From NCBI GenBank assembly GCA_965243755.1, contig CBDEVW010000003.1, positions 1,178,001 through 1,242,000 on the forward strand: 64,000 nucleotides of DNA. Reading direction: 5' to 3'. The stretch comes from JANSWY01 sp965243755. Lineage in GTDB: Bacteria; Bacteroidota; Bacteroidia; Cytophagales; Cyclobacteriaceae. A program made the position numbers and the translations under genes. Below, piece by piece: positions 45,301 through 52,977 of this stretch. The notes under the pieces were generated by a model. It was not told the DNA's origin. It did no database searches and saw nothing but the letters and a program-made list of their open reading frames with translations. Each line of letters starts with the position of its first letter. Position 1 is the first letter of the stretch.

Positions 45301-48300
45301 GCCTGCGATGTTGAACCTTGAACTTGCATTATCGGTCATATCAACCGTACATCCTGAAAAAATGGTAACATTACCACCTACGGAAAGCTCACCATCACCC
45401 TGAAAGGTCAGTACACCTCCGCTTCTAATGGTAAGTCTGGCAACTGAAAAGTTTTCCCCAGCTCCAATAATCGGGTTGAATGTTCCACTTTCAATGTACA
45501 CTATATCATCAGCATCTGGTATATCATCCGGGTCGACATCACTTGGGTCACTCCAGTTGGCCGCAAGATTCCATGCAGTACTTGTACCTCCAATCCAGGT
45601 AAGCCCCGGATCTTCATCCCATCTTATGTATCCTGTTGTGGCTCCTCCATCGGGCACATCATCTTCATCCTGGGCACCTGCTAAAGTACCTCCGGCAATG
45701 ATGAATTCAATGGTTCCGCTGGCAGGAAGGTTCGCACCATCAACCGCCACATTATTCGTTGGCCCTTCATTGAAAATCACATTAGAAGCGGAAATCGTAC
45801 CAATAGCCAGATTTGCCAGTGTCATATAAGCACTTCCGGATCCAGAAGTAAACGTACCATTACTGAAGTCATTTCCGGTTCCTCCTGTATCTATTGTACC
45901 ACCCTCAATTCGCAATCCTTCACCTGAAGTCGATGACAAAGTATAATATCTTGCCTGCAGATCACCAGAAGTTTGAGTGAAGGTGAAACCATCATCATCA
46001 ACCGCACTAAGCGTCGCGGGGTTACCATCTATTCCAACAATTTGAAGGGTACCTCCGGTTTTATTAAAATCAGGATCAACAGCAAGGTCATTCAAAAGGA
46101 GCGATGCACCTTCATCTACAATGAGTGTACCACCTGTCATATCCAAACCACCTCGATTGATGGTCAAAATATTACCATTCAGATCCAATGTTCCTGCTGT
46201 CAGGGTAAATTCATTATCAGTATCGTCTCGGATGGTGAAGTCATTGATCAGCTGATAAGTTGCACCTGGCGCATTAATTTCGAAATCCCTGACCTGGTCT
46301 CCTCCCAAATCAATATCATGAGTACCTGATGTTCCGTTCATGGTGATTTTGGCATTCTCCTGTCGATAACTGATTGCCCCTCCGGTAATAATAAAATCAC
46401 CTCCGATATTCAGGAGTGCTGGTCCGGGATCAGGTAGTCCATCGTCCTCCTGCAATCTGAAATCACCTGATTCAATTCTTAAATTATTCAAAACATCAAT
46501 TTGATCATTCAGGACAACTCCCTCCTCCTGAACAAAGAAAAATGCGTCAGAATTAAGATTGACTGTTAGATTGTAGAATGCCTTATCAGCCTGTGCTCCT
46601 GAATTCGCAGTGCCGGATACAGTTCTGAAATCTGAATTTCCTCCGGTAAAGGTTACTGTTCCGTTTCTTGCATTAAATACCCCATAGTTGTTCCAGTCTT
46701 CTTCAACGGTGATGGAGTAGTTAGAAGCGGAAACATCCAGGGTTGTATTAGCAAAAATATTCAGTTCCCCATCCAAAGAAATATTACCGGCTAACACTAC
46801 TGTTGTGGTGATTGAACCATCTGATGCTCCTATATCAATGTCATGAAAAGTAGATGTACTTACTGTGGTTGTACCCCCCGCGTTTATAAAGTTTACTGAG
46901 TTGGTATGGTTAAAATTACCATTGTTGGTCCAGTTATCACCTTCAAAATTTATTTGATTGCCATTGGCATTGAAGGTTGATTCACTGGCTATGGTTAAGT
47001 CTCCCTCAATATTGATCGCATTATTAAATAATTCTTTGTTTCCAACCCCTTCAAATTGAAGTGTGGGGTAGGTTTGAGCATTCAGGTTTCTAAGGTTTTG
47101 TTGTGTTTCACCATCCATCACAATAATACTGGTGGTAGGGTTGGTATATGCTATAGTGGCTCCTGCTCTTGCATACAGGTCTCCACCAACACGGATGGTC
47201 TGTCCCTCAATGGTAACCGTAGATCCAGCCTCAATATCCAGGTCATCATTCATTTCAATCCCTGAATTTAATGTCAGATTTGAGCTGTTGGTCACCCTAA
47301 CCAAATCAAAGTAAGAGTTTGAATTTGCAGTGATATTCTGTACCACACCGCCATTAAAATCAGTAACATTCCCGGTTTGGGTAAAGACCGCTGTTCCGTT
47401 CTCAGTCCAATCCCCTGCCACATCAATGGCTTCAGATCCGGCATTGACTGTCACACCGGTATTGATGGTGACATTCCCTCCAATAAGCTGTGTGCCTGTT
47501 AAAGTTTTTGTTCCTGACCCGCTGAAAGTTACATTATGGAAGTCTGACGCACTAATAATCTGATCAGCTCCATCAAAAGTAATTGTAGGGTCTGCTGCAC
47601 CGCCACCAGACTCATCGTCACCTGTATAGGCGGTCGCCATGTTCCAGTTGCCTGCGACAGTGTGAGAGGATGACACTGAAATTTCTGTCATTCCAAACAA
47701 AATTGTTCCAAATCGAAAAACGGGAGTTCCTGATACTCTGGTGACATCTCCGTTAATATCCATGTTGTTTGAACCGATGTACTTATTACCACTTCCTGCA
47801 AATTGAATGGTTCCAAAAACACCTCCGTTAAAATCTGGAATAGTTTGATCACCAGTTCGATCAAACCTTATGATACTTGAAACATCAATAGAAACCACAT
47901 CACTGCCATCATCAAACCCTTCCGCAAAGCCATCTGTGTCATTAGTACTTGAATATATTGCCGTATTGGCCCCCATTGTGAAGTTTTCCCCAGAACCTAA
48001 TCCTCCTAAAATTTGATTATCATCAAGATCCACAATCAGGTTATTGGCAGAGGATCCATTGGGGTTTTGAATTGAAAATGAGCTTCCTACCGATACATTA
48101 TCATCGATATTTACCCTTCTCACTCCACTCGGAGTACTTGTATTTGTGATGATCAGGTCATCAAACTCGTAGCTACCGGATACCGGACCGTCAATGGTTT
48201 GATTAGTATTTGCATCAAAAGTCACTGTAGCACCTGAGGCATTGAATACCGGATCACCAGCGGTAGTTCCTGAATCAACAAACAAGTCCTCATTTAGGGT

Positions 48301-49755
48301 AATATTACAGGTATGGGTTGCCTGAAAACTCACGCCATTCACTAAATCCATCTGTCCTGTAATTACAAGATCATCGTCTCCGGTAAACAGCGTCCTTACC
48401 CTTTGCGGAGATCCGTCAGCCTGACTTAGATAAAGTCGACCAAATGAGATTGTTGCATTTGCGCTATTTTCACCCATCACAAGCTGGTCGAAATCCGCAT
48501 CGTATCTTACCAGACTGGTTTTTGCTAATGTGTATGTTGTAAATCCTGTAGGGAAGTTATCATAACCTCTGACATATAGGTCTCCTCCAGCCTCAATGGT
48601 CAAAGTTCTTGATCCGGAAACCGTAAGTTCAGCATCTGACTGTCCTGCAGCCGGGGCACTGCTTACTCCATTGATAATTAAGTATCCTGCAGAGGTAATC
48701 AACACATCTCCATCCACTGCCAGCTGATCATCTCGTTCAATTGAGCAATTCCCACTGAACGTCACATCTGTACCTGTTCCATCGGTAGCTGTACCAAGCG
48801 TGATGGTTCCGTCCGTTGCTGCATTGTCACCAAACCGTATTTCACCACCTGTAAAATCTATGGTCGCATTGGATAGCGTGATCCCTGATGCATTTTTAAC
48901 TTCAAATTGAGCGATCTGATGAGCTCCACCATCATTTGACCATACCGCATCAGCAGTAATTTCAAAAACACCTGTTGAAATGACATTTCCAGTTACGGTT
49001 TTTGTGCTATTATCAAAAGTTAACCCATTAAAGGAAGCAGTACCTCCAGAAATAGCCAGTCCTTGAGCTGATGCCCCATCAAAAACCTGGGTACTGGTAG
49101 TTGCTGTAAATGTCGCGTTGTTTGTAATAGTAAAATCACCCTGAAAGGTATGATTTACAGAAGTGGACACATCTGTTCCACTTCCATCAATAATGGTATT
49201 TCCTGTCACCGTGAGGGCAGCAGTCAATATTTTTGCTCCTCCTCCACTGAGTGTAAGGTTATTTAAAGTAATGGCATTCCCGGAAATCACAGAAGTTGAT
49301 GTGTTTGATACAGTAAGATTGGCCACATCAGTACCGGCTGTAAAGTCAAAAGTAGCACCAGCATGTACCAAATCTCCTGCAACACTTACGGTATGGGTAG
49401 CTGAATTGCTCGCCGTACTTAAGGAAGCTCCTGATTGTACCGTCAGATTACCACCAATTGTTAGTGTACGTCCTGAGGCATCATTACCAATTGTGAAAGA
49501 GCCTGAAGTGCCCTGCCCCACCTGAAGATCGTTAATTGAGATGTCACTGGCCAATACAACTGCGTCTCCATCACGAATAATGAAATTATCGCTGGAAATT
49601 GCATTAAAGTCTGGTGGAGTTGATGGTGTCCAGGAAATCGCCCGAAAGTTTCCGGATCCGTTAGAGGTGTAAGTTGTCTGGGAAAAAGCACCAAAAGCCA
49701 CTAAATACAGCAAGCCCGCTAAAACCCATGGTTTACTTGAGTTTAGAATTTTCAT
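36319..49755 (-). CDS. Giant modular surface protein with T9SS sorting domain (about 4,480 aa)
   Basis: A single uninterrupted gene of about 13.4 kb. The ATG at 49755 gives MKILNSSKPWVLAGLLYLVA, a signal peptide ending SQT; a GTG two codons earlier is less likely. The body is low-complexity beta-rich sequence (Gly, Asn, Thr, Asp, Val) of the 'TFNGSGTQNI...NVTINAGVT' kind, likely an extended right-handed beta-helix. Five module heads of the form W-x-G-T/N-T-S-T-D/A-W-x-x-A-x-N-W (first about residue 40, then about 1386, 2543, 3349 and 3781) divide it. The C-terminal part has PVEWVDFTATLIDSRVELNW and a T9SS type A tail (KLQPNPTRADNIN, ending QQLRLSIR). It should be exported to the surface as an adhesin or matrix protein. 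No partner gene is nearby. Confidence 0.92.
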   Translation of the reverse strand: MKILNSSKPWVLAGLLYLVAFGAFSQTTYTSNGSGNFRAISWTPSTPPDFNAISSDNFIIRDGDAVVLASDISINDLQVGQGTSGSFTIGNDASGRTLTIGGNLTVQSGASLSTASNSATHTVSVAGDLVHAGATFDFTAGTDVANLTVSNTSTSVISGNAITLNNLTLSGGGAKILTAALTVTGNTIIDGSGTDVSTSVNHTFQGDFTITNNATFTATTSTQVFDGASAQGLAISGGTASFNGLTFDNSTKTVTGNVISTGVFEITADAVWSNDGGAHQIAQFEVKNASGITLSNATIDFTGGEIRFGDNAATDGTITLGTATDGTGTDVTFSGNCSIERDDQLAVDGDVLITSAGYLIINGVSSAPAAGQSDAELTVSGSRTLTIEAGGDLYVRGYDNFPTGFTTYTLAKTSLVRYDADFDQLVMGENSANATISFGRLYLSQADGSPQRVRTLFTGDDDLVITGQMDLVNGVSFQATHTCNITLNEDLFVDSGTTAGDPVFNASGATVTFDANTNQTIDGPVSGSYEFDDLIITNTSTPSGVRRVNIDDNVSVGSSFSIQNPNGSSANNLIVDLDDNQILGGLGSGENFTMGANTAIYSSTNDTDGFAEGFDDGSDVVSIDVSSIIRFDRTGDQTIPDFNGGVFGTIQFAGSGNKYIGSNNMDINGDVTRVSGTPVFRFGTILFGMTEISVSSSHTVAGNWNMATAYTGDDESGGGAADPTITFDGADQIISASDFHNVTFSGSGTKTLTGTQLIGGNVTINTGVTVNAGSEAIDVAGDWTENGTAVFTQTGNVTDFNGGVVQNITANSNSYFDLVRVTNSSNLTLNSGIEMNDDLDIEAGSTVTIEGQTIRVGGDLYARAGATIAYTNPTTSIIVMDGETQQNLRNLNAQTYPTLQFEGVGNKELFNNAINIEGDLTIASESTFNANGNQINFEGDNWTNNGNFNHTNSVNFINAGGTTTVSTSTFHDIDIGASDGSITTTVVLAGNISLDGELNIFANTTLDVSASNYSITVEEDWNNYGVFNARNGTVTFTGGNSDFRTVSGTANSGAQADKAFYNLTVNLNSDAFFFVQEEGVVLNDQIDVLNNLRIESGDFRLQEDDGLPDPGPALLNIGGDFIITGGAISYRQENAKITMNGTSGTHDIDLGGDQVRDFEINAPGATYQLINDFTIRDDTDNEFTLTAGTLDLNGNILTINRGGLDMTGGTLIVDEGASLLLNDLAVDPDFNKTGGTLQIVGIDGNPATLSAVDDDGFTFTQTSGDLQARYYTLSSTSGEGLRIEGGTIDTGGTGNDFSNGTFTSGSGSAYMTLANLAIGTISASNVIFNEGPTNNVAVDGANLPASGTIEFIIAGGTLAGAQDEDDVPDGGATTGYIRWDEDPGLTWIGGTSTAWNLAANWSDPSDVDPDDIPDADDIVYIESGTFNPIIGAGENFSVARLTIRSGGVLTFQGDGELSVGGNVTIFSGCTVDMTDNASSRFNIAGAWANAGTFNEGSATVTFNGTSGTHSITTQGNGDPFYNLTIDGDGATYTLGSVLTVTNSFSLTNGTFDASSGQDIYINNDWSVAGGTFNPGQGRVRFNAASGTQSISGGTMWDVRFEGAGTKSIDGNISIGDDVIFVSGTGNVLGNSNTIFVGGDWDLDQTDAFTPGTGTVIFNGTGTQNIETDNTHNLSFHDIIFQNTGTKNFDQTASVSGDFSVLSENTFVDIEAGATVTVTGTLYQTGGEIRVFDNNFPTAAAYSLTGGEVEFRRETTMSIPGGITFNNVEIRAATTSTTATLSGDITVNGNLALDDGAVTLDVNGFNITISGNMTVESDETLTWNGGTLTHVGGIWYMDADFNTTTRAFHNLVLDGTNIKRAQSDIAVNGNLTVTDGVELEQLTRAITNDGGDTFTMESGAILDNRYVGLGVPSGFASYSLDPNSLVIMQASGAQTIFTNSGTLSYGHLDLFTVGTATLDGNLIVEGDFDMNGNSTLADNNNNITLNGATNDIQDYTPSAGTTITFSRAGDQLIQDNDGSGLDLVFQNVVFGGSGTKTLTPNAADEVTDIDGTVTINPGVTVTTARGVEFSGTTFTNNGTFNLTVNSRPFVFDGGNATIDPGTNDIAALTVSNSVGTTVTVQNNGFNLGTGDMNISANAAIDFGALTHQLASENVNIDAAGSWILTGSTLDFDQSGGQNIPVIDEGNANVTGIPSIIISTAGTKVLTGNIVVNDVTIGAGTDLDVSNGNNYQITVNGSWDNNGGDFFERDGTVIFNSDDAVAKTIDPNGELFRALTFQGTVVRTYTLQSDMTVTGNTAGTGLTLASATLDLNGNTLTLGNNDTGDPDAELNIIGNNGTLEVDAGATLQFETSDDGGDVADTEIGGNLDVQSGGTLNIVGIASNVATVTRSAGGNRIDINIESGGEIGAQYYNIQYLTDEGLEVEDGATINATNNFSNGTFSNLETDAGDGTGGDDNPVAGNRYLNLESDAALTINNVVFNFDGSPTQGNHFNVTRSNDVSNSTIDFNNTSGILGRSGSIYEDDGDPTTPAESNGQLTWDLPSDTQWIGGTSTDWTDASNWDNGVPSIASNDREAIINLGQPFNPSIDGISVNISALIINDGILKVINTATLDLDGDFSLGDGTGGALIMDNTSTFSVEGSWTTASDAIFDHGDGTVSFDAPGGSSVSISPGDQSFYNLSFTHASAAGEFNIISGSLTVENNLVIENSASVIPSTANYVYSIAGNITATGGSFDTTVDGEIILNGAAQTITDMSFDQLTASGTGTKTTSGTTLVNDDFEIESGVIVSGGGAMTFNQDVIINGTFNGVASQTYTFNGVDWMAGPSSYTGQGTVVFNRSTGTQYIRQLTAGANPVQFHNLTFSGNARIELGRLVGGDQDDGNVDLTGNFTINNTINTFDADVYLVDNTSGTGTFTLASGEIIDVRGANNFPSGFATYALDDASTTRYWGTINQTIRGGVEYGNLDLNNATTKTLGGNIDVDGNLIFRNATLDASASNYSINLAGRWDTNNGNDDGSFIARNGTVTFDGSTDQTLDIGETGTQSFADVVVNKSGGNVEVATSNMTINGNLNVFNGTFDINNLTVYIGGNMGASGTGTYASGGIGTYYLNATSGTPSIGTNGSSIAGNMEIDAVGRNYELVDDLTLLGSFTLTAGTLDVNGQTLSIGDAEDAVNIFGTLNVSTTSSPGGTLALGNDVQLVVNPGGTISIVGTASQPATVTSTGTTDYLFSVTGTGANPGNIAARYYVIEYVNTDGIYINANTVIDATNNFSDGTFQNGFSGGKYLRIENTQDLTGSNRIENIVFDDNPGGGASNIYKATAATGNIEIFNYSGAFAGEDFDNDPNDLITWLAPPTVTWTGNTSTDWFTNTNWDSGTVPTSSQNVIIPQTLNEPIITDNASVAQANNLTLEVNAILKIQTTDVDAVDLQIAGDITFEASASFESTGSDDDIEIGGSWIRLSNALVTPGTSQVTFNSSDGIELIDNSNSFYDLVINVTGTATLSTDLQVDNDFTISGGTFDLGSSDLTVVGDFSNSGTITPQSQTIYLIPDNTTTRTFDPGTSELYNLVIGELSGSSAEYDLSNDLIVNHDFNLIVGTLDPNTNDLYFGNSNATQDNIDIAGILVVEANETMYLGDDAVFTVENGGEVRFNGTNPSNVAALTRRTTGAYDFTVQSGGTFEASNFLIEHMDGEGIWLQSGSTLVSLSAGTFGNGSDASYYMRLSNAFASDITASDVTFNIGPANNIRRNEAAGFNIIFEDPQGSLAGASFELDDGSATTGEIRWTYTNPLTTWTGNTDSDWNDATNWDNGIPSNANTVHIPDVSPNPFPVIDNTSGDGDAASVTVFSGANLTINDNRSLTVVNEVTNDGTITVNGSGSISVGDSWTNNGTFSPGTSTITLTSGADVTLSGGATFYNLVIDAAGTGAGVVFTSSALLDVDNDFTITDGIYTVADASHTTNIGGNFTVDDTNGSFVDNVSTITFDGTTQNIGSALETATLTFNDVVIAGSGTKTVEDQLTINGDLTINSGTTLALVSQSIAFNGNNFDVDGTLDVSGGTSTVTFGGSQIQVITGIVSEVDFDNLVINNTAAGNNDVQLNIDVNINDNVNFVTGIVQSSGSNPLTFNDNATVSYDGNEETSPITFPGQDVDGNSYVVGPVHKIGNDEFIFPTGEGSRIGRIGISSIGGTPAVTDEYSAQYFFAQQANTGDTKNGTIVRVSGLEYWDLSNVNGHSGQPRVTLYWDATSEVTDLTSLLVAHYNGASWDDEGRGATTGNATSGTITSANNFTSFSPITLATSDDTENPLPVEWVDFTATLIDSRVELNWTTAAEINNDRFIIERSADGIDFVEIGEVTGSGNSSELLMYSFVDEQPMVGLNYYRLKQIDFDGQYEHSEVEVITFSPDITGFSAKLQPNPTRADNINVVLETEDLANEVLLMLIDNSGRKIQEVVYLPESFRSQITLDYNENVSSGLYHIILWQNNQRQQLRLSIR
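36960..49640 (-). repeat. Five large modules of the giant surface protein
   Basis: Module heads lie at about 49640, 45600, 42130, 39714 and 38418 on the minus strand. Each holds W-[IT]-G-x-T-x-[AST]-D/A-W...N-W-D-x-G-x-[VP]-P, preceded by strands such as GYIRWDEDP, GQLTWDLPS, DLITWLAPP and GEIRWTYTN. Module lengths fall roughly 1350, 1155, 805, 430 and then about 500 residues. Within each lie many shorter degenerate beta repeats. Coordinates are approximate. Confidence 0.75.
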
Positions 49756-49781
49756 TACCACAATACGCTATTATACCACTA

Positions 49782-49815
49782 CAAAATTATGTTCCAACAA
49801 TCCTTATTGTACAAA
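49782..49815 (-). promoter_or_regulatory. Candidate promoter of the giant surface-protein gene
   Basis: Minus strand: TTTG at 49815-49812, 22 bases, then TAATTTTG at 49789-49782, matching the Bacteroidota TTG-N17-23-TAnnTTTG form. The start codon lies about 27 bases further on, leaving a short leader. A T-rich region lies just upstream. Confidence 0.5.
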
Positions 49816-50025
49816 AAAATATTCATTTTATACAATATTTTGGATAAAATTAAATCTAATTTGTATTAATAATAAGTAATAAACCCCTAAAAGAAGGGTC
49901 TGTATCATTGAATTTAAAGTGATTACTTCCCGTAAGCTCCGTGTTGATTATGATAGCTGGTGTCCTAATTGCAAGATATATAGAAAATAGGAATTATGTA
50001 TTCCATTATAACCCCAAACCCTAAT

Positions 50026-50499
50026 TTAATTGTCTAGCGGGACATATTTTTGAGTTAATGGGGAGCTTAACAGGAATTCAAGTGTAATCAATTGTGGTTG
50101 CAAATCAAGCATCGTTACCTTAAATGATTCATTTTCATCTATGAATATTAAAGAATCATCAAAAATTGAGCCCACGGGATTTGCAAACACCCATTGATAA
50201 CTGGCTAATGTATCTATTTCATTGAGTGTGTCAGCAGGATCACATAAGACCCTGGGCTTCAAGTTAAGAACGCTACCAGTATCAGAATCAACATCCAGGT
50301 CCATAAACACCAGCCATTCTTCATCTACACATGGGTCGAATGAATCGCTTCCATTATCTGTAAGGACCCATGTTTTCGTGCTTCCACCTGTAAGTAAATG
50401 ACGGATATTAGTTTTCTTAAGTGGTATACTAATGGGCTCTTCTTCGCATGAAAGGACGGTTACCAAAATCAGACCTAGCGCACCGAGATATTTACTCAT
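50026..50499 (-). CDS. Small putative lipoprotein (157 aa)
   Basis: 157 residues beginning MSKYLGALGLILVTVLSCEE, a lipoprotein signal with lipobox TVLSC (Cys near residue 18). The mature part is acidic and resembles Bacteroidota lipocalin-like or 'TKTWVL...DNG...D...CVDEE' lipoproteins: HLLTGGSTKTWVLTDNGSDS is the recognisable block, followed by LVFMDLDVDSD. Three cysteines could pair in the periplasm. Function unknown. Its ATG overlaps the stop of the previous gene (ATGA at 50496-50499), so it is translationally coupled to the 605-residue secreted protein upstream. Confidence 0.7.
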   Translation of the reverse strand: MSKYLGALGLILVTVLSCEEEPISIPLKKTNIRHLLTGGSTKTWVLTDNGSDSFDPCVDEEWLVFMDLDVDSDTGSVLNLKPRVLCDPADTLNEIDTLASYQWVFANPVGSIFDDSLIFIDENESFKVTMLDLQPQLITLEFLLSSPLTQKYVPLDN

Positions 50500-52304
50500 T
50501 TTCTAACTTTTCCTGCTCTGTCTATCACTATGTACTTCAACTCTTCACCATCAGGAATATTGTCAGGATCATTGAGGTAAATAATGGTTTCCTTGGTCAG
50601 GTCATTGAATTTCACATTAAAAGGAGCATTGTCCAGTTCAAACTCATGCTGCCATATCTTTCCTCCCTCTTTTTTGTAAGAAAAGTATTTATAGATCGGC
50701 TTGTTGATGTCATCCTCATATCCCATGGAAAATGTCAGCACATCATCTTCAGAGGGTAGTATCTTAAATTCGTAATTGTTGGTTAATGCGTCAATACTGG
50801 TGCTTTTTAGATTGAACACGTCCATCCAAACAATATCTCTCGCGCTGTTTACACGAGCGACATATGCTTTGTAAGGTGATTCACCCAAAACAAATCCGAA
50901 CGTATTGATGTTGTAGTCATCCTCTTCATCAATTTTTACGCAAAGGTAGTTCCATTCATACCCCTCCAAAGATTCAGGAATATACAGTGGGATACGGTTT
51001 TCTTCCGATATGGCCCATTTATCTACCTCGCTCCAGTACTCATAAGCCCGGTCCAGTAGCGATCTGCGATTGAGTAGCCAGGTTTCTTTCTCAGTTACAT
51101 ACTTATTTACCTGGGTACTTCGATTGAAAATGGCTTTTACGTAAGAAGCGTACTTTTCTTTTTCCCGTTCGGTATTTCTTAATTTTATCTTAGCAAATAC
51201 CTGATCCATCTGGTTAATTATGGTGTAAAGTGTATCAACTTTTCTCAATTGCTTAGTGACAAATGCACTGTCTTCGTCGACCAGTTCGATGTTCTTGAAG
51301 GCTATCTCCAGTGCCCTGAATCTGAGAATGTTGGCTGGCAGTCCTTCCGGATCAATACTTTGAATCTTTTGATTAAGGTCTTCCGGAATAACCGGAGTTT
51401 GCATCAATGTCTCTGCTCTCTCAACGATTGCCAATTTGTTTGTAAAGTCTTTGTCTAGCTCTATTAACGCTGTTTTAAATTCACCGATTTCGCCATCTAC
51501 TATTCGCATTACATCCCTTGCAAAGGATTCATAATCCCAGAACTTAAAGTCTCCTTTGTAAACATCATATCCATCCTGACCATCAGTAGGAAAATTTTCA
51601 ATCGCCTTTAATTTTATGTTTGCATTGAAATCAGCTTTGGGGTGGGCAGCTACGATATCCTGTATTTGATCTACAAGATCCTCTATCTCTCCCCCATTTT
51701 CCATCAACTTATTGAGGTTCTCTTTTATGGTAGGATTGGCCGATAAAGCCAGGTCATTTTTTGATTCGAATCTGGCTGCCAGATCCTTGTAAATTTTATT
51801 GCTCTCGTCATATGCCTTCTCCAGTCGAGGTAGTGCTCCTGCCAATTCTTTGGTTTTCGAACTGACCAACCGGAATCTATCGATCTTTGTTTCAATCTCC
51901 AGCTGAACATCACTTAACTTTATCCCAAATTCACCGGTTCTGAGATCCCTTCTGTAGAATGCCTGATAGTACTCATCATTCTTTTTGAGTTCCTTTTCAT
52001 TGATCAGAATTTTTGCTTTCTGAAAGGCAATGACTGCCGAATCCGCAGTTTTAATCAAAGCCGTACTGTCGTTGACAACATTAAGTTCATCTGCTCTCAT
52101 TTCCAGGATGTAAGCAAATTGTAGGTTAGCGTTGGGGTCAGCTTCATTCTTCGGGTTAGCGAGGTACTGACGAAGTATTGGCTCACCCTGAGCATAATTT
52201 TTTGATTCCAATAAAGGAAATAGGTCCTTGTATTTAATTTTCTGTGCGATGGCGGAAGTTGCCAACAAGGTAGTACTTAACGCGATTAGTATAAAAGCTC
52301 TCAT
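50496..52304 (-). CDS. Secreted protein of unknown function, TPR-like N-terminus (about 602 aa)
   Basis: The ATG at 52304 gives the signal peptide MRAFILIALSTTLLATSAIA; an ATG three codons upstream (52313) is also possible. Residues about 25-100 resemble tetratricopeptide-like helices (LFPLLESKNYAQGEPILRQY, LQFAYILEMRADEL), and about 100-390 are strongly helical and charged (KIDRFRLVSSKTKELAGALP, RFESKNDLALSA), perhaps coiled-coil. The last 180 residues look beta-rich (ESLEGYEWNYLCVKI, IWQHEFELDN). It is probably periplasmic. I do not recognise the family. It is coupled by ATGA to the lipoprotein gene and lies just upstream of the giant surface-protein gene, but a shared role is only a guess. 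Confidence 0.65.
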   Translation of the reverse strand: MRAFILIALSTTLLATSAIAQKIKYKDLFPLLESKNYAQGEPILRQYLANPKNEADPNANLQFAYILEMRADELNVVNDSTALIKTADSAVIAFQKAKILINEKELKKNDEYYQAFYRRDLRTGEFGIKLSDVQLEIETKIDRFRLVSSKTKELAGALPRLEKAYDESNKIYKDLAARFESKNDLALSANPTIKENLNKLMENGGEIEDLVDQIQDIVAAHPKADFNANIKLKAIENFPTDGQDGYDVYKGDFKFWDYESFARDVMRIVDGEIGEFKTALIELDKDFTNKLAIVERAETLMQTPVIPEDLNQKIQSIDPEGLPANILRFRALEIAFKNIELVDEDSAFVTKQLRKVDTLYTIINQMDQVFAKIKLRNTEREKEKYASYVKAIFNRSTQVNKYVTEKETWLLNRRSLLDRAYEYWSEVDKWAISEENRIPLYIPESLEGYEWNYLCVKIDEEDDYNINTFGFVLGESPYKAYVARVNSARDIVWMDVFNLKSTSIDALTNNYEFKILPSEDDVLTFSMGYEDDINKPIYKYFSYKKEGGKIWQHEFELDNAPFNVKFNDLTKETIIYLNDPDNIPDGEELKYIVIDRAGKVRK

Positions 52305-52473
52305 GTTTCCCATAATGCAAGTGTCAACTGCTAAATTAATAAAATTAGCTTCATTCCAAGATTCAATTTTTTAATGAAATTATCTAACCCCTGACATTAA
52401 ATATGGAACGATAGCACTTAAAACTCCTGTTCAGTGTAGAGATTTGTCTTAAGAATTGCTCAATTTTAATTCC

Positions 52474-52977
52474 ATGAATAAGAAACTTCGGAAAGAAATC
52501 ATTGAATGGGTGCTGTTAATTGGTTTTCTACTTATTCTCTTTTACACGCCACTTGGCACCACTATTTCCACCACACTGCAGCGTGGATTATTGGCAACCG
52601 GCCTGATCAGGCCTGATATTTCTGAAAAAGAAGAGGCGGTAATTGCTGATTTCAATTTTGAATTAATGGACATCAACGGAAATTCTGTCCCGTTTTCAAC
52701 ATTTCAGGGTAAAGTAATCTTCGTGAATTTCTGGGCTACCTGGTGTGCTCCCTGTATCGCTGAAATGCCTGATATCAATGAGCTTCATCAAATTTTCGAG
52801 CAAGACGAAAATATAAAGTTTGTGTTAATATCAGTCGACAGAGACTTTGAAAAAGCACAAAGGTTCATGAAGGAAAAATCTTTTAATTTGCCTCTATACA
52901 GACTAAAAACGGGCTTGCCGGATGTCTACAAACACCTCTTCCATTCCTACAACCTATGTGATCAATCCGGAGGGTAA
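52474..52977 (+). CDS. TlpA-like membrane-anchored thioredoxin, frameshifted near the end
   Basis: The start is the ATG at 52474 (MNKKLRKEIIEWVL); a TTG at 52456 is less likely. One N-terminal membrane anchor (EWVLLIGFLLILFYTPLG) leads to a periplasmic thioredoxin fold with the active site FWATWCAPC (CxxC = CAPC) preceded by FSTFQGKVIFVN. It would reduce or exchange disulfides outside the cytoplasm, for example in cytochrome c or outer-membrane protein maturation. The frame ends at 52977 with KHLFHSYNLCDQSGG, which is not family sequence. The cis-proline strand needed by the fold (SIPTTYVINPEG) appears in the +1 frame instead. Confidence 0.72.
   Translation: MNKKLRKEIIEWVLLIGFLLILFYTPLGTTISTTLQRGLLATGLIRPDISEKEEAVIADFNFELMDINGNSVPFSTFQGKVIFVNFWATWCAPCIAEMPDINELHQIFEQDENIKFVLISVDRDFEKAQRFMKEKSFNLPLYRLKTGLPDVYKHLFHSYNLCDQSGG

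Noticed and set aside
36704..49525. Many rightward open frames opposite the giant gene, some over 100 codons
   Set aside because: Their low-complexity Ser/Val/Pro-rich translations are the antisense of Gly/Asn/Thr-rich repeats; no signals or families.
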